DNA of 46,817 nucleotides from Candidatus Avelusimicrobium caledoniensis. Its GTDB lineage: Bacteria; Elusimicrobiota; Elusimicrobia; Elusimicrobiales; Elusimicrobiaceae. Below the pieces are notes generated by a model that saw only the letters and a program-made list of their open reading frames with translations, was not told the origin of the DNA and made no database searches. Below are positions 24,326 to 32,757 of this stretch, one piece after another (the first letter of the stretch is position 1; every line of letters begins with the position of its first letter). The translations under genes and the position numbers were made by a program. The DNA lies in the NCBI GenBank assembly GCA_900315795.1, contig ONAM01000019.1:1-46817 (forward strand), in the 5' to 3' direction.

Positions 24326-24351
24326 TTAAAATAAAAAAGGAGATAAACCCC

Positions 24352-24969
24352 ATGTTTTTACCGAAAGAAGATAAGTTCTTTGATCTGTTTGATAAACAAG
24401 CGGAAAATATTGTCCGCGCGGCAGAGTTCTACCGCAAATTAGCCGAAGAAGGCGGCTTCACGCCCGAAAACGTGCGCAAAATGCACGAGTTTGAACACTA
24501 CGGCGACGAATTAACCCACACGACTATTAACAAACTAAACGAAACATTTATCACGCCCTTTGACCGTGAAGATATTTTAGCCCTTGCCAACCGCATGGAC
24601 GATATTGTGGACAATCTGTATCTGTTGGTCAATCACTTCTATTTGTATAAAATTTCAAAACCGACGGAATATAGCAAAAAATTGGCTGCTACTTTAGAGC
24701 AAACCACCAAGGCGTTGCAAAAAGCACTCGCCACGTTACGCCACAAAAAGAGCATGACCGAAACGTTGCGCCAATGCGTGGAAATCAACCGTTTGGAAAA
24801 CGAAAGTGACGTTCTGCACGACGAAGCTATTTCGTATTTGTTTGAACACGAAAAAGACCCGATTATGGTGATCAAACAAAAAGAGTTGTACGAAATTGCC
24901 GAAAGCACCACCGACTATTGCGAACACGTCGCCAACATGGTGGAATCTATTTTGGTCAAAAATAACTAA
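24352..24969 (+). CDS. DUF47-family PhoU-like phosphate accessory protein
   Basis: A 205-residue all-helical protein of the DUF47 (PhoU-like, Pit accessory) family. The family pattern is seen in FDLFDKQAENIVRAAEFY near residue 10, FEHYGDELTHTTINKLNETFITPFDREDI (about 47-75) and LANRMDDIVDNLY (about 80-92). Members bind metal clusters and are thought to regulate Pit transporters. The next gene, a Pit permease, begins 8 nt downstream, so the two form a standard operon. GGAGAT precedes the ATG. Confidence 0.94.
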   Translation: MFLPKEDKFFDLFDKQAENIVRAAEFYRKLAEEGGFTPENVRKMHEFEHYGDELTHTTINKLNETFITPFDREDILALANRMDDIVDNLYLLVNHFYLYKISKPTEYSKKLAATLEQTTKALQKALATLRHKKSMTETLRQCVEINRLENESDVLHDEAISYLFEHEKDPIMVIKQKELYEIAESTTDYCEHVANMVESILVKNN

Positions 24970-24977
24970 GGCAAAAT

Positions 24978-26024
24978 ATGGCTTGGATTATTTTTTTAAT
25001 TCTTCTCGCGCTGTTTTTTGATTATCTAAACGGCTTTCACGACGCGGCCAACGCGGTTTCCACCGTCATTTCCACGCGGGTGCTTTCCCCGCGTTTGGCG
25101 GTGTGGTGGGCGGCGTTTTTTAACTTCGTTGCCTTTTTGATTTTCGGCACCGCGGTAGCCAAAACCGTTGGATCGGGTATCATTTACACGCAATTTATTG
25201 ACGCAAACTTAGTATTTGGCGCACTTGTGGGAGCTTGCGGCTGGAACTTAATTACGTGGTGGTTTGGGTTGCCGTCCAGTTCTTCGCACGCGCTTATCGG
25301 CGGACTTATCGGCGCGGGCTTTTTAAAAGGAGGCACAAGCGCACTGGTGGCAAGCGGTATTTTTAAAACGGTCGCGTTTATTTTTATATCGCCGATGTTA
25401 GGGTTTATTCTCAGCACGGTGATCGGAATTATCGTATTTAATATCGCCAACAACTTTAAACCCTCCAGAGTGGACGGTTTTTTCCGCCGGGCAGAACTTT
25501 TTTCCGCCGCCGCTTATTCACTCGGCTACGGTGGTAACGACGCGCAAAAAACGATGGGTATTATCAGCATGTTACTCGTCGGCGGTTTAGCCGGAGCGGA
25601 AGTAGCCCCCTTGCAAGAGTTTTTCTATTCTCACCAAGAATTAGCCGCCATACGCGCGGGCGAATTTGTCGTGCCGCTTTCCGTAGTAATTATCTGCCAA
25701 GGTGCGATTGCACTGGGTACGCTCTCCGGCGGTTGGCGCATTGTTAAAACCATGGGACAAAAAATTACGCGCCTTCGCCCGGTGGACGGTTTTTGCGCCG
25801 AGTCGGCCGCGGGTATTTCTATTTTCTTCGCGTCTTTTCTAGGTATCCCGGTGAGCACTACGCACACGATTACGGGCTCTATCGTCGGTATCGGTGCGTT
25901 GCGCCGTTTATCGGGCGTACATTGGGGCGTAGCCAAACGCATTGTGTGGGCGTGGTTTATTACCATTCCCGCCGCCGCGCTGATCTCGGCAATTGCGTAT
26001 GAATTAAAAGTATTGCTGTTTTAA
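24978..26024 (+). CDS. pit: Inorganic phosphate transporter, PiT family
   Basis: A 348-residue inner-membrane permease with about ten transmembrane helices. The PiT signatures are visible near both repeats: GFHDAANAVSTVISTRVLSP (about 15-34) and GYGGNDAQKTMGI (about 181-193). A further conserved segment is GIPVSTTHTITGSIVG (about 288-303). It imports phosphate, usually as a metal-phosphate complex with protons or sodium. It is co-transcribed with the DUF47 gene and followed by a strong terminator. Confidence 0.95.
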   Translation: MAWIIFLILLALFFDYLNGFHDAANAVSTVISTRVLSPRLAVWWAAFFNFVAFLIFGTAVAKTVGSGIIYTQFIDANLVFGALVGACGWNLITWWFGLPSSSSHALIGGLIGAGFLKGGTSALVASGIFKTVAFIFISPMLGFILSTVIGIIVFNIANNFKPSRVDGFFRRAELFSAAAYSLGYGGNDAQKTMGIISMLLVGGLAGAEVAPLQEFFYSHQELAAIRAGEFVVPLSVVIICQGAIALGTLSGGWRIVKTMGQKITRLRPVDGFCAESAAGISIFFASFLGIPVSTTHTITGSIVGIGALRRLSGVHWGVAKRIVWAWFITIPAAALISAIAYELKVLLF

Positions 26025-26042
26025 GATAAATAAGCAAGCCAC

Positions 26043-26073
26043 AAAAAACCCGCTCAACACGAGCGGGTTTTTT
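26043..26073. terminator. Bidirectional terminator
   Basis: CCCGCTC (26049-26055) and GAGCGGG (26061-26067) form a perfect stem with A run and T run at its ends, between the convergent pit and pilin genes. Confidence 0.88.
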
Positions 26074-26078
26074 ATGAG

Positions 26079-26765
26079 TTAATAGTAACGCGAAGTTCCG
26101 GTATAAAGGGGAGTAGTAGTTATCCCCATTACTTTAGTACAAAATTTTCCGTTTAAATGACCTTTTTCAAAACATAAGAATTTTCCTTCTAAATTGGGAA
26201 AATTAACATGACGGTGAACAAAAACATACCCTGCGTCTTTATAAGGACCAGTTTTAAATTGTGCCATAGATAGAACAAAATTAGAACTTGAGTTGGAAAG
26301 CGCGTTGATTGCCAATTCAAACATATCATTACCACGTATTGCATCGGTAGAAGGTACTGATAACTCCAAGACAGATGTTTCTTGAGGATCCAAATTATCA
26401 AATCCTAAGTCCAATTCTCCGAACGATTTAGCATAATCGCCATTGGCCATAAAATAAGTTTCTTGAGCCATGGATAAATTTTTTGCCAAAGTGGACAATT
26501 GTGCACCGCGGCTTTTCCATATCGCTTTCTCATATTGCGGCACGGCCACGGCAGCCAAAATGCCAATGATCAGAACAACCACTAATAATTCAATAAGCGT
26601 AAATGCTTTTCCGTTATAACATAAAGATTTGTCATCCCGGAAATTTGTAATCCGGGATCTTCTGATTTTCTCTCGCTCGTTAACCATCCCATCAGAAACA
26701 AAAATACGAAGATGCCGGATAAAAACATTCCGGCATGACAAACTTTTTTGATTTTCTTTTTCCAT
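26079..26765 (-). CDS. PilE-like prepilin with 54-residue leader
   Basis: A 228-residue pilin-like protein. The mature part starts at Phe55 ([14 protein letters not shown]). The first 54 residues are an unusually long basic leader encoded largely by a two-hairpin palindromic element (26631-26739). The only well-placed ribosome-binding site, AGGAGGAG, sits 5 nt before the ATG at 26765, and the only ATG near the cleavage site is out of frame, so the long leader is probably translated. The motif is YFMANGDY, and the C-terminal Cys pair is in [13 protein letters not shown]. The palindromic variant has little sequence in common with the other copies but keeps both stems. Confidence 0.88.
   Translation of the reverse strand: MEKENQKSLSCRNVFIRHLRIFVSDGMVNEREKIRRSRITNFRDDKSLCYNGKAFTLIELLVVVLIIGILAAVAVPQYEKAIWKSRGAQLSTLAKNLSMAQETYFMANGDYAKSFGELDLGFDNLDPQETSVLELSVPSTDAIRGNDMFELAINALSNSSSNFVLSMAQFKTGPYKDAGYVFVHRHVNFPNLEGKFLCFEKGHLNGKFCTKVMGITTTPLYTGTSRYY
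26631..26739 (-). repeat. Two-hairpin palindromic element, copy 2 (in prepilin leader)
   Basis: 109 bp bounded by GTCAT and ATGAC. Stems are ATCCCGGA/TCCGGGAT (26634-26641 and 26651-26658) and ATGCCGGA/TCCGGCAT (26712-26719 and 26729-26736). It is longer and more diverged than the others and is read through in frame by the pilin gene. Confidence 0.75.
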
Positions 26766-26794
26766 AAAAACTCCTCCTTTTTATCATTAAACAA

Positions 26795-26822
26795 AATGTA
26801 GCAAAAAAAAAAACGATGTCAA
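26795..26822 (-). promoter_or_regulatory. Pilin promoter with T11 spacer tract
   Basis: On the minus strand TTGACA (26822-26817), 16-bp spacer with T11 (26813-26803), and TACATT (26800-26795) with an upstream TGC. Confidence 0.7.
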
Positions 26823-26868
26823 GCAAAATTTTTGTCCGACGAAAAAACAAATTTTGTAAAATAATTTT

Positions 26869-27426
26869 ATGCAAGTGAAAATAAATATAGACGGCGGCTC
26901 GCGCGGAAATCCCGGCCCGGGAGCATCGGCGTATGTGATTTGCGACAGGCAAGGTAAAATCTTGTCGCAAGAGGGGCACTTCATGCCCCACTGCACCAAC
27001 AACCAAGCCGAATATACCGCGCTGAAACTTGCGCTTATCAAAGCAAAAGAATTGGGGGCCACAGAACTGTTTATTGAGTCGGACTCGCTGTTATTGGTCA
27101 AACAATTTTTGGGCGAATATAAGATTAAAAACCCCGATTTAGCCGCGCGCATGCAAGTCATCCGCCGCCTGGCTGAGCCGTTTACCATTCACATCAAACA
27201 CGTCTTGCGCGAATTTAACAAAGCCCCCGACGCTTTAGCCAACAAAGCCATGGATGCTAAAAAATCTCTCGGCTTTAACCCGATTGAAAATCTGCCGGAA
27301 GATGATGAAATTTTATCCGCACCTACACAAAAAAACACCGTCAACGGTGTGGAAGTTAAACCGGTGGTGCGCGAAGAAAAAAAAGCCAAAAAGCCACACC
27401 AACCCGATTTATTCGGCAATTTCTAA
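26869..27426 (+). CDS. RNase HI-family protein
   Basis: A 185-residue protein whose first ~130 residues form an RNase H-like fold. The metal-binding acidic residues are Asp8 (IDGGSRGNPGP), Glu48 (NNQAEY), Asp72 (ESDS) and Asp121 (APDALANKAM). It should cut the RNA strand of RNA-DNA hybrids. Residues 131-185 are a charged, low-complexity tail ending in DLFGNF. The start is 46 nt from the divergent pilin promoter. No strong Shine-Dalgarno is visible. RNase P RNA lies directly downstream on the same strand. Confidence 0.88.
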   Translation: MQVKINIDGGSRGNPGPGASAYVICDRQGKILSQEGHFMPHCTNNQAEYTALKLALIKAKELGATELFIESDSLLLVKQFLGEYKIKNPDLAARMQVIRRLAEPFTIHIKHVLREFNKAPDALANKAMDAKKSLGFNPIENLPEDDEILSAPTQKNTVNGVEVKPVVREEKKAKKPHQPDLFGNF

Positions 27427-27442
27427 TTTGATACAATATAAA

Positions 27443-27773
27443 AGGACGGCTAGATAACCGCTCTTGTTTTAATGACAGGGGAGGAACTTCCGGACTCCAC
27501 AGGGCAGTGCGCCGCTTGAAAGAGCGGGCTGACGGAGCGAAAATTCCGTCGGAAGGAAAGTGCCACAGAAAATATACCGCCCGCAAGGGTAAGGGTGAAA
27601 AGGTGCGGTAAGAGCGCACCGCGCGTTTGGCAACAAACGCGGCAGGGTAAACCCCGCACGGAGCAAGGCCAAGCCGGTCCATACGTAGCCCGCGTTCGCG
27701 ACCAAGTAGGCCGCCTAGAGTAATGGTTATCCGGCCCGCAAGGGCTGACAGAATCTGGGGTATCGGCCGTCTA
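27443..27773 (+). ncRNA. rnpB: RNase P RNA, bacterial type A
   Basis: The catalytic RNA of RNase P, which matures tRNA 5' ends. Universal blocks are visible: GAGGAACTTCCGGACTCC (CR-I region, near 27480), AGGGTGAAAAGGTGCGGTAA (near 27591), and ACAGAATCTGGGGTAT (CR-V region, near 27749). GACGGC near the 5' end pairs with GCCGTC at the 3' end to close P1. The length of about 330 nt is slightly short for type A. A TACAAT (27432-27437) just upstream may be the -10. Minus-strand open frames across it are artefacts. Confidence 0.95.
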
Positions 27774-27783
27774 TAAATTGTAA

Positions 27784-27826
27784 AACTCCCGCTATTTGCC
27801 GCACAGGCCAAGCGCGGGAGTTATTT
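27784..27826 (+). terminator. Terminator of rnpB
   Basis: AACTCCCGC (27784-27792) and GCGGGAGTT (27814-27822) form a 9-bp stem with a 21-nt loop, followed by a short T-rich tail. It also faces the convergent pilin gene. Confidence 0.7.
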
Positions 27827-27827
27827 A

Positions 27828-28460
27828 TTAGGGCAACTGATAAACCGTACAAGCACCAATGGCGCATGTTTGATTGGACGGATTCGTTCCTCCCAAACTT
27901 TTACACACTTGGTTGGCTAGATTGTTATCTTGTTGTGCCTGACAAGATTTTTTATTTACAAAACCGCTACTTACATGTTCATAGTAAAAAACAAAAGAAT
28001 TGGCTTTTGACTTACGCATGGCATAAGTATAACTTAGTGAGGACACCAATATACTCCATTGGCCCGGTAAATCAATTTGGATATCCGATACCACAGTACC
28101 GGGGATATCCACATCTAATGATTCAAAAGACTCTACATAATTTCCGTTGGCTAAATAATACCGTTCCTCGGCGTCTTTAACGCTTTTTAAGATTGTTAGT
28201 GCCTCGGTGGCACGCGCTTTTTCCACCGCTACTCTATACTGCGGCAACGCTACGGCGGCGAGTATACCGATGATAAGAACAACGACTAATAATTCAATAA
28301 GCGTAAATGCGTTGTTGTAAAAAAAGACGTCATCCTGAACTTGATTCAGGATCTCACCTTGTTGTCGTTTTAGAAAGTGGTGAGATTCCACATCAAGTTT
28401 GGAATGACATTTATTTTTGTTTTCTTTTAAACAACCTGTTAAACATCTTTTCTTTTCCAT
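27828..28460 (-). CDS. PilE-like prepilin with 51-residue leader
   Basis: A 210-residue pilin-like protein whose mature form starts at Phe52 ([11 protein letters not shown]). Residues 18-45 of the leader are encoded by the palindromic element at 28329-28408 and read CHSKLDVES... then GEILNQVQDD. The same peptide pattern occurs in the pilin at 40194. AAAGGAGGA precedes the ATG at 28460, and no other in-frame ATG lies before the cleavage site. The motif is YYLANGNY, followed by SLDVDIPG. The C-terminal Cys pair is in SCQAQQDNNLANQVC. Confidence 0.9.
   Translation of the reverse strand: MEKKRCLTGCLKENKNKCHSKLDVESHHFLKRQQGEILNQVQDDVFFYNNAFTLIELLVVVLIIGILAAVALPQYRVAVEKARATEALTILKSVKDAEERYYLANGNYVESFESLDVDIPGTVVSDIQIDLPGQWSILVSSLSYTYAMRKSKANSFVFYYEHVSSGFVNKKSCQAQQDNNLANQVCKSLGGTNPSNQTCAIGACTVYQLP
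28329..28408 (-). repeat. Two-hairpin palindromic element, copy 3 (in prepilin leader)
   Basis: 80 bp bounded by GTCAT and ATGAC. One stem is ATCCTGAA/TTCAGGAT (28332-28339 and 28345-28352). The other is ATTCCACA with TTTGGAAT, one mismatch. GGTGAG and CTCACC flank the middle. It is in the same orientation relative to its gene, and in the same phase, as copy 4. Confidence 0.85.
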
Positions 28461-28489
28461 ACAAATTCCTCCTTTGTTTCATTAAATAA

Positions 28490-28517
28490 AATGTAGCAAA
28501 AAAAAAAACGATGTCAA
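28490..28517 (-). promoter_or_regulatory. Pilin promoter with T11 spacer tract
   Basis: On the minus strand TTGACA (28517-28512), 16-bp spacer with T11 (28508-28498), and TACATT (28495-28490) with an upstream TGC. Confidence 0.7.
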
Positions 28518-28588
28518 GGCCCTTGCCGGGCCCAGGCGTGAGGCCTAGGACCTCTGTTTGCTTTTAATGCGATATTTTAGCAATAGGG

Positions 28589-28613
28589 AATTTCATTGAC
28601 GGTACTTTCGTTG
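28589..28613. repeat. 25-bp repeat, copy 2
   Basis: Matches 22760-22784 at 24 of 25 positions and again lies upstream of a T-tract pilin promoter. Confidence 0.7.
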
Positions 28614-28761
28614 TTTTTGCCGGGGGCAGGCAAATGGGGAGTCATCTTCCACTTAATTAGAGCCACACTCTTTTTGCGTTGTTACTTTGCAATGCAACAA
28701 GCCCCGTCCGCTTTTCTGACATCAGAAAAGCTCGCAAAAGAATGCCGCTCCACGGCACCAC

Positions 28762-28795
28762 AAAAAGGCGGCACAAACAGAGTGTTCGTGCCGCC
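28762..28795 (-). terminator. Terminator of histidine kinase gene
   Basis: GGCGGCAC (28767-28774) and GTGCCGCC (28788-28795) form a perfect stem. On the minus strand it is followed by TTTTT (28766-28762). Confidence 0.8.
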
Positions 28796-28819
28796 GATAC
28801 CAACAAACTGTAAGAAATT

Positions 28820-29785
28820 CTACACCGTAGGTTTGGCCGGGGAAGCCACCGGCACTTTGGGGAACGCAAACCAAAACATCGCCCCTTGCCCAAGCCCGGC
28901 ACTTTCTACGCCAATTTCCCCGCCGTGTGCGTTGACAATTTCCTGTGCGATAGATAAGCCCAAGCCCCAACCCTGTTTTTTCAAGTTGCGGTTGTTATCG
29001 GACTGGTGGAATTTTTGGAAGATTTTTTCTTTTTCGGTATGTAAAATACCGGGGCCGTTGTCGCTCACGCGGCAGACCAAATACGGGTCCTCGTCGTAAT
29101 AACTTACTTCTACCCGCCCGCCTTGCGGCGCAAATTTAATAGCGTTACCGATTAAATTACTAAGCACTTGCGATAAGCGGAACCGGTCGGCCGTTACCGT
29201 AATATCTTTGGGATAATCGTATTTTTGCAAGAAAATACCTTTCTTTTGCGCGTTCACCGCTTGCAACGTAACAACGTCGGACACAAGTGTATTAAACGTA
29301 AACGGCTGTCCGTCCATTTTAAACCGGCCCGACTCAATCATGGAAATATCCATCAGGTCCGCCATCAGCATATTCATATTGTCGGTAGCTTTTAAAATAT
29401 TGTTAAGGGCAATTTGGTCGTTATTGCCGGATCCTTGCGGGCCGTCCATCATCAGCACGGAAGCGAACCCTTGAATAGAAGAAAGCGGTTGGCGCAAGTC
29501 GTGCGCGACAATGGACATAAATTTAGAACGAATTTCGTTTAACCGTGTAAGCTCTTGGTTGGATAAGCGCAATTTGTTAACCATTCCTTCCAGTACCGTT
29601 ACTTTACCGGAAAGTTGCATTTGCAAAGAAGCAATTTGCTGTTGGTAATTATGCTCGGCTTTCATAATCGTACGGTTCATTTTACGAAGCACAAATTTTT
29701 TTGTGATCCAATACGTCAGCAACGACAACGACGACGCAATAATTACCACATACGCTACTACCATTTGCCAAGGTGTACCTACCAT
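28820..29785 (-). CDS. Membrane-bound sensor histidine kinase
   Basis: A 321-residue kinase with a single transmembrane helix (about 8-27), a coiled-coil linker (35-85), HisKA with the phosphoacceptor His95 in AHDLRQPL, and an HATPase domain with N box NLIGNAIKFAP (210-220), G1 DNGPGI (242-247) and G2 GWGLGLSIA (272-280). There is almost no periplasmic sensing domain, so it probably senses within the membrane or cytoplasm. No response regulator is adjacent, making it an orphan here. AGGAGA precedes the ATG. Its gene order next to pilin genes raises a possible regulatory role, but nothing in the sequence proves it. Confidence 0.92.
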   Translation of the reverse strand: MVGTPWQMVVAYVVIIASSLSLLTYWITKKFVLRKMNRTIMKAEHNYQQQIASLQMQLSGKVTVLEGMVNKLRLSNQELTRLNEIRSKFMSIVAHDLRQPLSSIQGFASVLMMDGPQGSGNNDQIALNNILKATDNMNMLMADLMDISMIESGRFKMDGQPFTFNTLVSDVVTLQAVNAQKKGIFLQKYDYPKDITVTADRFRLSQVLSNLIGNAIKFAPQGGRVEVSYYDEDPYLVCRVSDNGPGILHTEKEKIFQKFHQSDNNRNLKKQGWGLGLSIAQEIVNAHGGEIGVESAGLGQGAMFWFAFPKVPVASPAKPTV

Positions 29786-29798
29786 AATCTACTCTCCT

Positions 29799-30428
29799 TT
29801 ATTTGACGGCACTTCCTAACACATCTTCCAGTGCACGGCGTTTGATCGTCCCCTCGCGCAGTAACCGCGGTGCCCCCGTCATATCTACTACGCTAGATGC
29901 TACCGGGCTTAATACGCCCGCTCCAAAAATATAATCTACTTTACCGTCAAAGGTATCTATCAAAATTTTTTCGTCCGTAATCACGTTTTGCCCGTGCAAA
30001 TTAGCACTGGTGCAAGCCATCGGCACAGACATCTTCCGTAGTAATTCTACCAAAAATATATTCCCCGGTACACGAAAACCTAACCCCGCAAATCCGCGCA
30101 GTAGCGGTTTACCGGCATCTGTGGGCGTCAAAATAAGCGTTAGTCCGCCCGGCCAAAATGCACGGGCCAGTTTTTCGGCCCCGCTTGAAAATTGCGCCGC
30201 TTGGCGTGTTTGCTCTAGACTACCTGTGAGCAATTGCAGCGGACTGGTCGCCGGGCGGTTTTTAAGTTGGTAAATTTTTTGGATGCTGTCCTCGGCAAAG
30301 GCCCCTGTACCGATGCCGTATACCGTATCGGTCGGCACGACCGCTAACGCACCTTGCTCAATTTCCCGGGCATAGCGGGCCAGCTCCTCCGCCGTTAAAT
30401 CAGCGGTCTTAAAAATACGGGTTTTCAT
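29799..30428 (-). CDS. tsaC: L-threonylcarbamoyladenylate synthase
   Basis: A 209-residue YrdC/Sua5-like enzyme that makes threonylcarbamoyl-AMP for the t6A37 modification of ANN-decoding tRNAs. Conserved features are PTDTVYG (32-38), Lys56-x-Arg58 in KNRPATSP, and the C-terminal STxxD-like SSVVDMTG. It is a TsaC-length protein without the Sua5 C-terminal domain. It overlaps rsmI by 20 nt and is co-transcribed with it. The partner genes tsaB and tsaE lie 7 kb away in another operon. Confidence 0.93.
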   Translation of the reverse strand: MKTRIFKTADLTAEELARYAREIEQGALAVVPTDTVYGIGTGAFAEDSIQKIYQLKNRPATSPLQLLTGSLEQTRQAAQFSSGAEKLARAFWPGGLTLILTPTDAGKPLLRGFAGLGFRVPGNIFLVELLRKMSVPMACTSANLHGQNVITDEKILIDTFDGKVDYIFGAGVLSPVASSVVDMTGAPRLLREGTIKRRALEDVLGSAVK

Positions 30429-31116
30429 CGGCTTCTTCCTTGTCTGCGGTGGCAGGACGGTCTATAATCAATACAAATTCGCCTTGTACTTTTGGGCGGG
30501 CGGACAGTGTTTTTATCAGTTCACTTGCCGTGCCACGCAACCACTCTTCATATACTTTGGATAATTCCCGCGCAATAACCAGAGGCGTATTTTCGCCCAA
30601 GGTTTTGGCAATCAGTTCCAACATTTTAATCACGCGGTAGGGTGATTCATACAACACCACCGGCACATTAAGCGCATACGCGTTGGCAATCAGCTTAGCG
30701 GCTTTGCCGGGCTTGCGCGGCAAAAAACCTAAAAAGGTAAATGCACCCCCGGTAATGCCCGCGCCGGCTAACGCACACGCCACCGCACTGGGCCCCGGTA
30801 AAGACGACACTTTAATTCCGGCCGCTACGGCGGCTTTTACCAACTTCCACCCCGGATCGGAAATACACGGCGTGCCGCAATCGGATACAAGGGCCGCGGT
30901 TTTTCCCCCTTTTAATTGTTCCACACAACGCAAGACGGAACGGTCGTCATTTTCGTTATAGCGCACCGTGGGTTTAGAGACCGCAAAATGCGAAAGTAAA
31001 ATTTGCGTGCGGCGGGTGTCTTCACAAAACACCACATCGGCACTTTTTAGCACTTCCAAAGCACGAAGTGTAATATCTTGCAAATTACCAATCGGAGTCG
31101 GAACAATGTATAACAT
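30409..31116 (-). CDS. rsmI: 16S rRNA (cytidine1402-2'-O)-methyltransferase
   Basis: A 235-residue tetrapyrrole-methylase-fold enzyme that 2'-O-methylates C1402 in the ribosomal P site. Family blocks are VPTPIGNLQDIT at the N-terminus, FCEDTRRT (about 34-41), SDCGTPCISDPG (about 79-90), and the Pro/Ser loop PGPSA. It is somewhat shorter than E. coli RsmI (about 286). TATACT (31128-31123) lies 6 nt before the ATG with no Shine-Dalgarno, so the operon mRNA is probably leaderless. Confidence 0.94.
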   Translation of the reverse strand: MLYIVPTPIGNLQDITLRALEVLKSADVVFCEDTRRTQILLSHFAVSKPTVRYNENDDRSVLRCVEQLKGGKTAALVSDCGTPCISDPGWKLVKAAVAAGIKVSSLPGPSAVACALAGAGITGGAFTFLGFLPRKPGKAAKLIANAYALNVPVVLYESPYRVIKMLELIAKTLGENTPLVIARELSKVYEEWLRGTASELIKTLSARPKVQGEFVLIIDRPATADKEEADENPYF

Positions 31117-31128
31117 AGTTAAAGTATA
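31117..31128 (-). promoter_or_regulatory. -10 box for likely leaderless mRNA
   Basis: On the minus strand TATACT (31128-31123) is followed by TTAACT and then the ATG at 31116. Confidence 0.55.
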
Positions 31129-31217
31129 TAAAATTATGGCGAAATACTTGAGCGTATTTAGTACAATATATACTTGTTGTTGTACATATTAAAAAGAAAG
31201 AGGAACCCCAGGAAAAA

Positions 31218-32687
31218 ATGTCTAAGGTACTGTCTAAAATCAAGTTAAATACGTTTGCCATTATCTTATCGGTATTGGCTATTGTAACCGCGCTGACGTG
31301 GATTGTTCCGTCCGGCGCGTATGACCGCGTGGAAAACGCCGACGGGCGGCTAGTAGCCGTAGCCGGCACCTATCACCGGGTAGAGGCCAGCCCGCAAGGT
31401 ATATTTGATTTGCTCAAAGCCCCGGTACAAGGTTTTTCCAAAACGTCGGAAGTCATCGTATTTTTACTTGTTATTGGCGGAGTGTTGGGCATTATTGAAA
31501 AGACAGGAGCCATCGCCGCCGGCATTCAAGCGGCCAGCGAATTTTTTAAACGCAAACCCAAACTGCGCTTTTTGTTTATTCCGCTGGGCGTAATTGTATT
31601 TTCACTCTGTGGGGCTACCTTTGGCATGTGTGAAGAAGCCCTTATTTTCGTGCCGATTTTTATTCCGCTTGCCTTATCGTTGGGGTATGACTCGGCCTTA
31701 GGCACGGCGATCCCGTTTGTGGGGGCCGGCGTCGGATTTGCGGCCGCGTTTACCAACCCGTTTACCGTCGGTATTGCGCAAGCCATCGCACAAGTGCCGC
31801 TTTATTCCGGGTTGGGATATCGTTTGATTATTTGGGTCATTTGCACTTCGGTTATTATCACCTGGCTGAGCTTATATGCCCGCAAAATTACTAAAGACCC
31901 GACGAAAAGTTTGACCTACGAGTTTGACCAGGAAAAACGCAAAGAACTCAAACTCAATAAAACGGAGTATCACATTACCCGACGTCAAAAAGCCGTATTA
32001 TTGGCGTTTGGTATTGGCATGGTGGGCATGGTGGCCGGAGTGCTTAAACCGCAAGTGTGTGCCTTTTTACACGGCACATTCGGCATTGATTTAATCAAAT
32101 GGCTCAACTGGGAAAATTCCGGTTGGTACATCACCGAGATTGCCGCCTGGTTTTTAGGACTCGGTTTCGTGTGCGGTTTTTTGGGCAAAATGAAAATGCA
32201 GGAATTTAGCGACACGTTTTTTAGCGGCGTACGCAGTATGGCCGAAATTGCAATGCTCTTGTGCTTTGCGCAAGCTATTGTAATTGTGGCAAACAACGGT
32301 CATATTTTGGACACATTGTTAAATGCCATGTCCGGCCTGATTAAACACTTGCACCCGATTTTTGCTTCGTGGGCTTCCATGATGTTGCAAACGGTCATTG
32401 ATTTCTTTATTCCGTCCGGATCTAGCAAGGCCGTACTTACCATGCCGATTTTGGCTCCGTTAGCCGATTTAATCGGTATTACGCGCCAAACGATGGTGCT
32501 TGCTTTCCAACTGGGCGGAAGTTGGATGAATATGGTGATTCCGACGGACCCGGTAACGATTGCCGCAATCGGGTTTGCGCGTATTGCATACCCGAAGTGG
32601 CTTAAATGGATGTTACCGCTACTTATTACTATGTATTTACTGTCGTTCTTACTGCTCATTCCGCCGTACTTTATGAAATGGCAGTAG
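31218..32687 (+). CDS. YfcC-family membrane transporter
   Basis: A 489-residue inner-membrane carrier with about 12 hydrophobic segments, of the YfcC/DcuC-related group annotated as basic amino acid antiporters or C4-dicarboxylate-like transporters. The N-terminal pattern LTWIVPSGAYDR and the mid-protein CGATFGMCEEALIFVPIF and GVGFAAAFTNPFTVGIAQ are typical. The C-terminal VIDFFIPSGSSKAVLTMP is the second re-entrant motif. The substrate cannot be read from sequence. AGGAAA precedes the ATG, and the gene is divergent from rsmI. Confidence 0.88.
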   Translation: MSKVLSKIKLNTFAIILSVLAIVTALTWIVPSGAYDRVENADGRLVAVAGTYHRVEASPQGIFDLLKAPVQGFSKTSEVIVFLLVIGGVLGIIEKTGAIAAGIQAASEFFKRKPKLRFLFIPLGVIVFSLCGATFGMCEEALIFVPIFIPLALSLGYDSALGTAIPFVGAGVGFAAAFTNPFTVGIAQAIAQVPLYSGLGYRLIIWVICTSVIITWLSLYARKITKDPTKSLTYEFDQEKRKELKLNKTEYHITRRQKAVLLAFGIGMVGMVAGVLKPQVCAFLHGTFGIDLIKWLNWENSGWYITEIAAWFLGLGFVCGFLGKMKMQEFSDTFFSGVRSMAEIAMLLCFAQAIVIVANNGHILDTLLNAMSGLIKHLHPIFASWASMMLQTVIDFFIPSGSSKAVLTMPILAPLADLIGITRQTMVLAFQLGGSWMNMVIPTDPVTIAAIGFARIAYPKWLKWMLPLLITMYLLSFLLLIPPYFMKWQ

Positions 32688-32713
32688 GACTACCGCATTA
32701 CGTGTTTTTTTTG

Positions 32714-32757
32714 TAGAATGAAAGAAGCTCGGCTCAGACAAGCAGAGCTTCTTTCTT
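32714..32757 (+). promoter_or_regulatory. 5' UTR hairpin directly before symporter start
   Basis: AAAGAAGCTC (32721-32730) and GAGCTTCTTT (32745-32754) form a perfect 10-bp stem with a 14-nt loop, ending 3 nt before the ATG at 32758. A possible -10 TAGAAT lies at 32714-32719. There is no Shine-Dalgarno. It may be a terminator of the preceding gene or a translational control element. Confidence 0.55.

Larger units (their letters stand above)
28518..28819. other. Gene-free stretch upstream of pilin promoter
   Basis: No gene is seen. It holds the GC-rich upstream module (28518-28562), which includes a GAGGCCTAGGACCTC near-palindrome. It also holds copy 2 of the 25-bp repeat (28589-28613), a 10-bp palindrome around CTTTTCTGA-CA-TCAGAAAAG (28711-28730), and the terminator of the histidine kinase gene (28762-28795). 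Confidence 0.6.

Noticed and set aside
27450..27811. Several open frames on the minus strand
   Set aside because: They lie over the conserved RNase P RNA and have no start signals.
28596..29099. Plus-strand open frame of 167 codons
   Set aside because: It is antisense to the histidine kinase and runs through its terminator.
32688..32757. TPP riboswitch before the symporter/thiN pair
   Set aside because: No thi-box sequence blocks are present; only a simple hairpin is seen and the space is too short.
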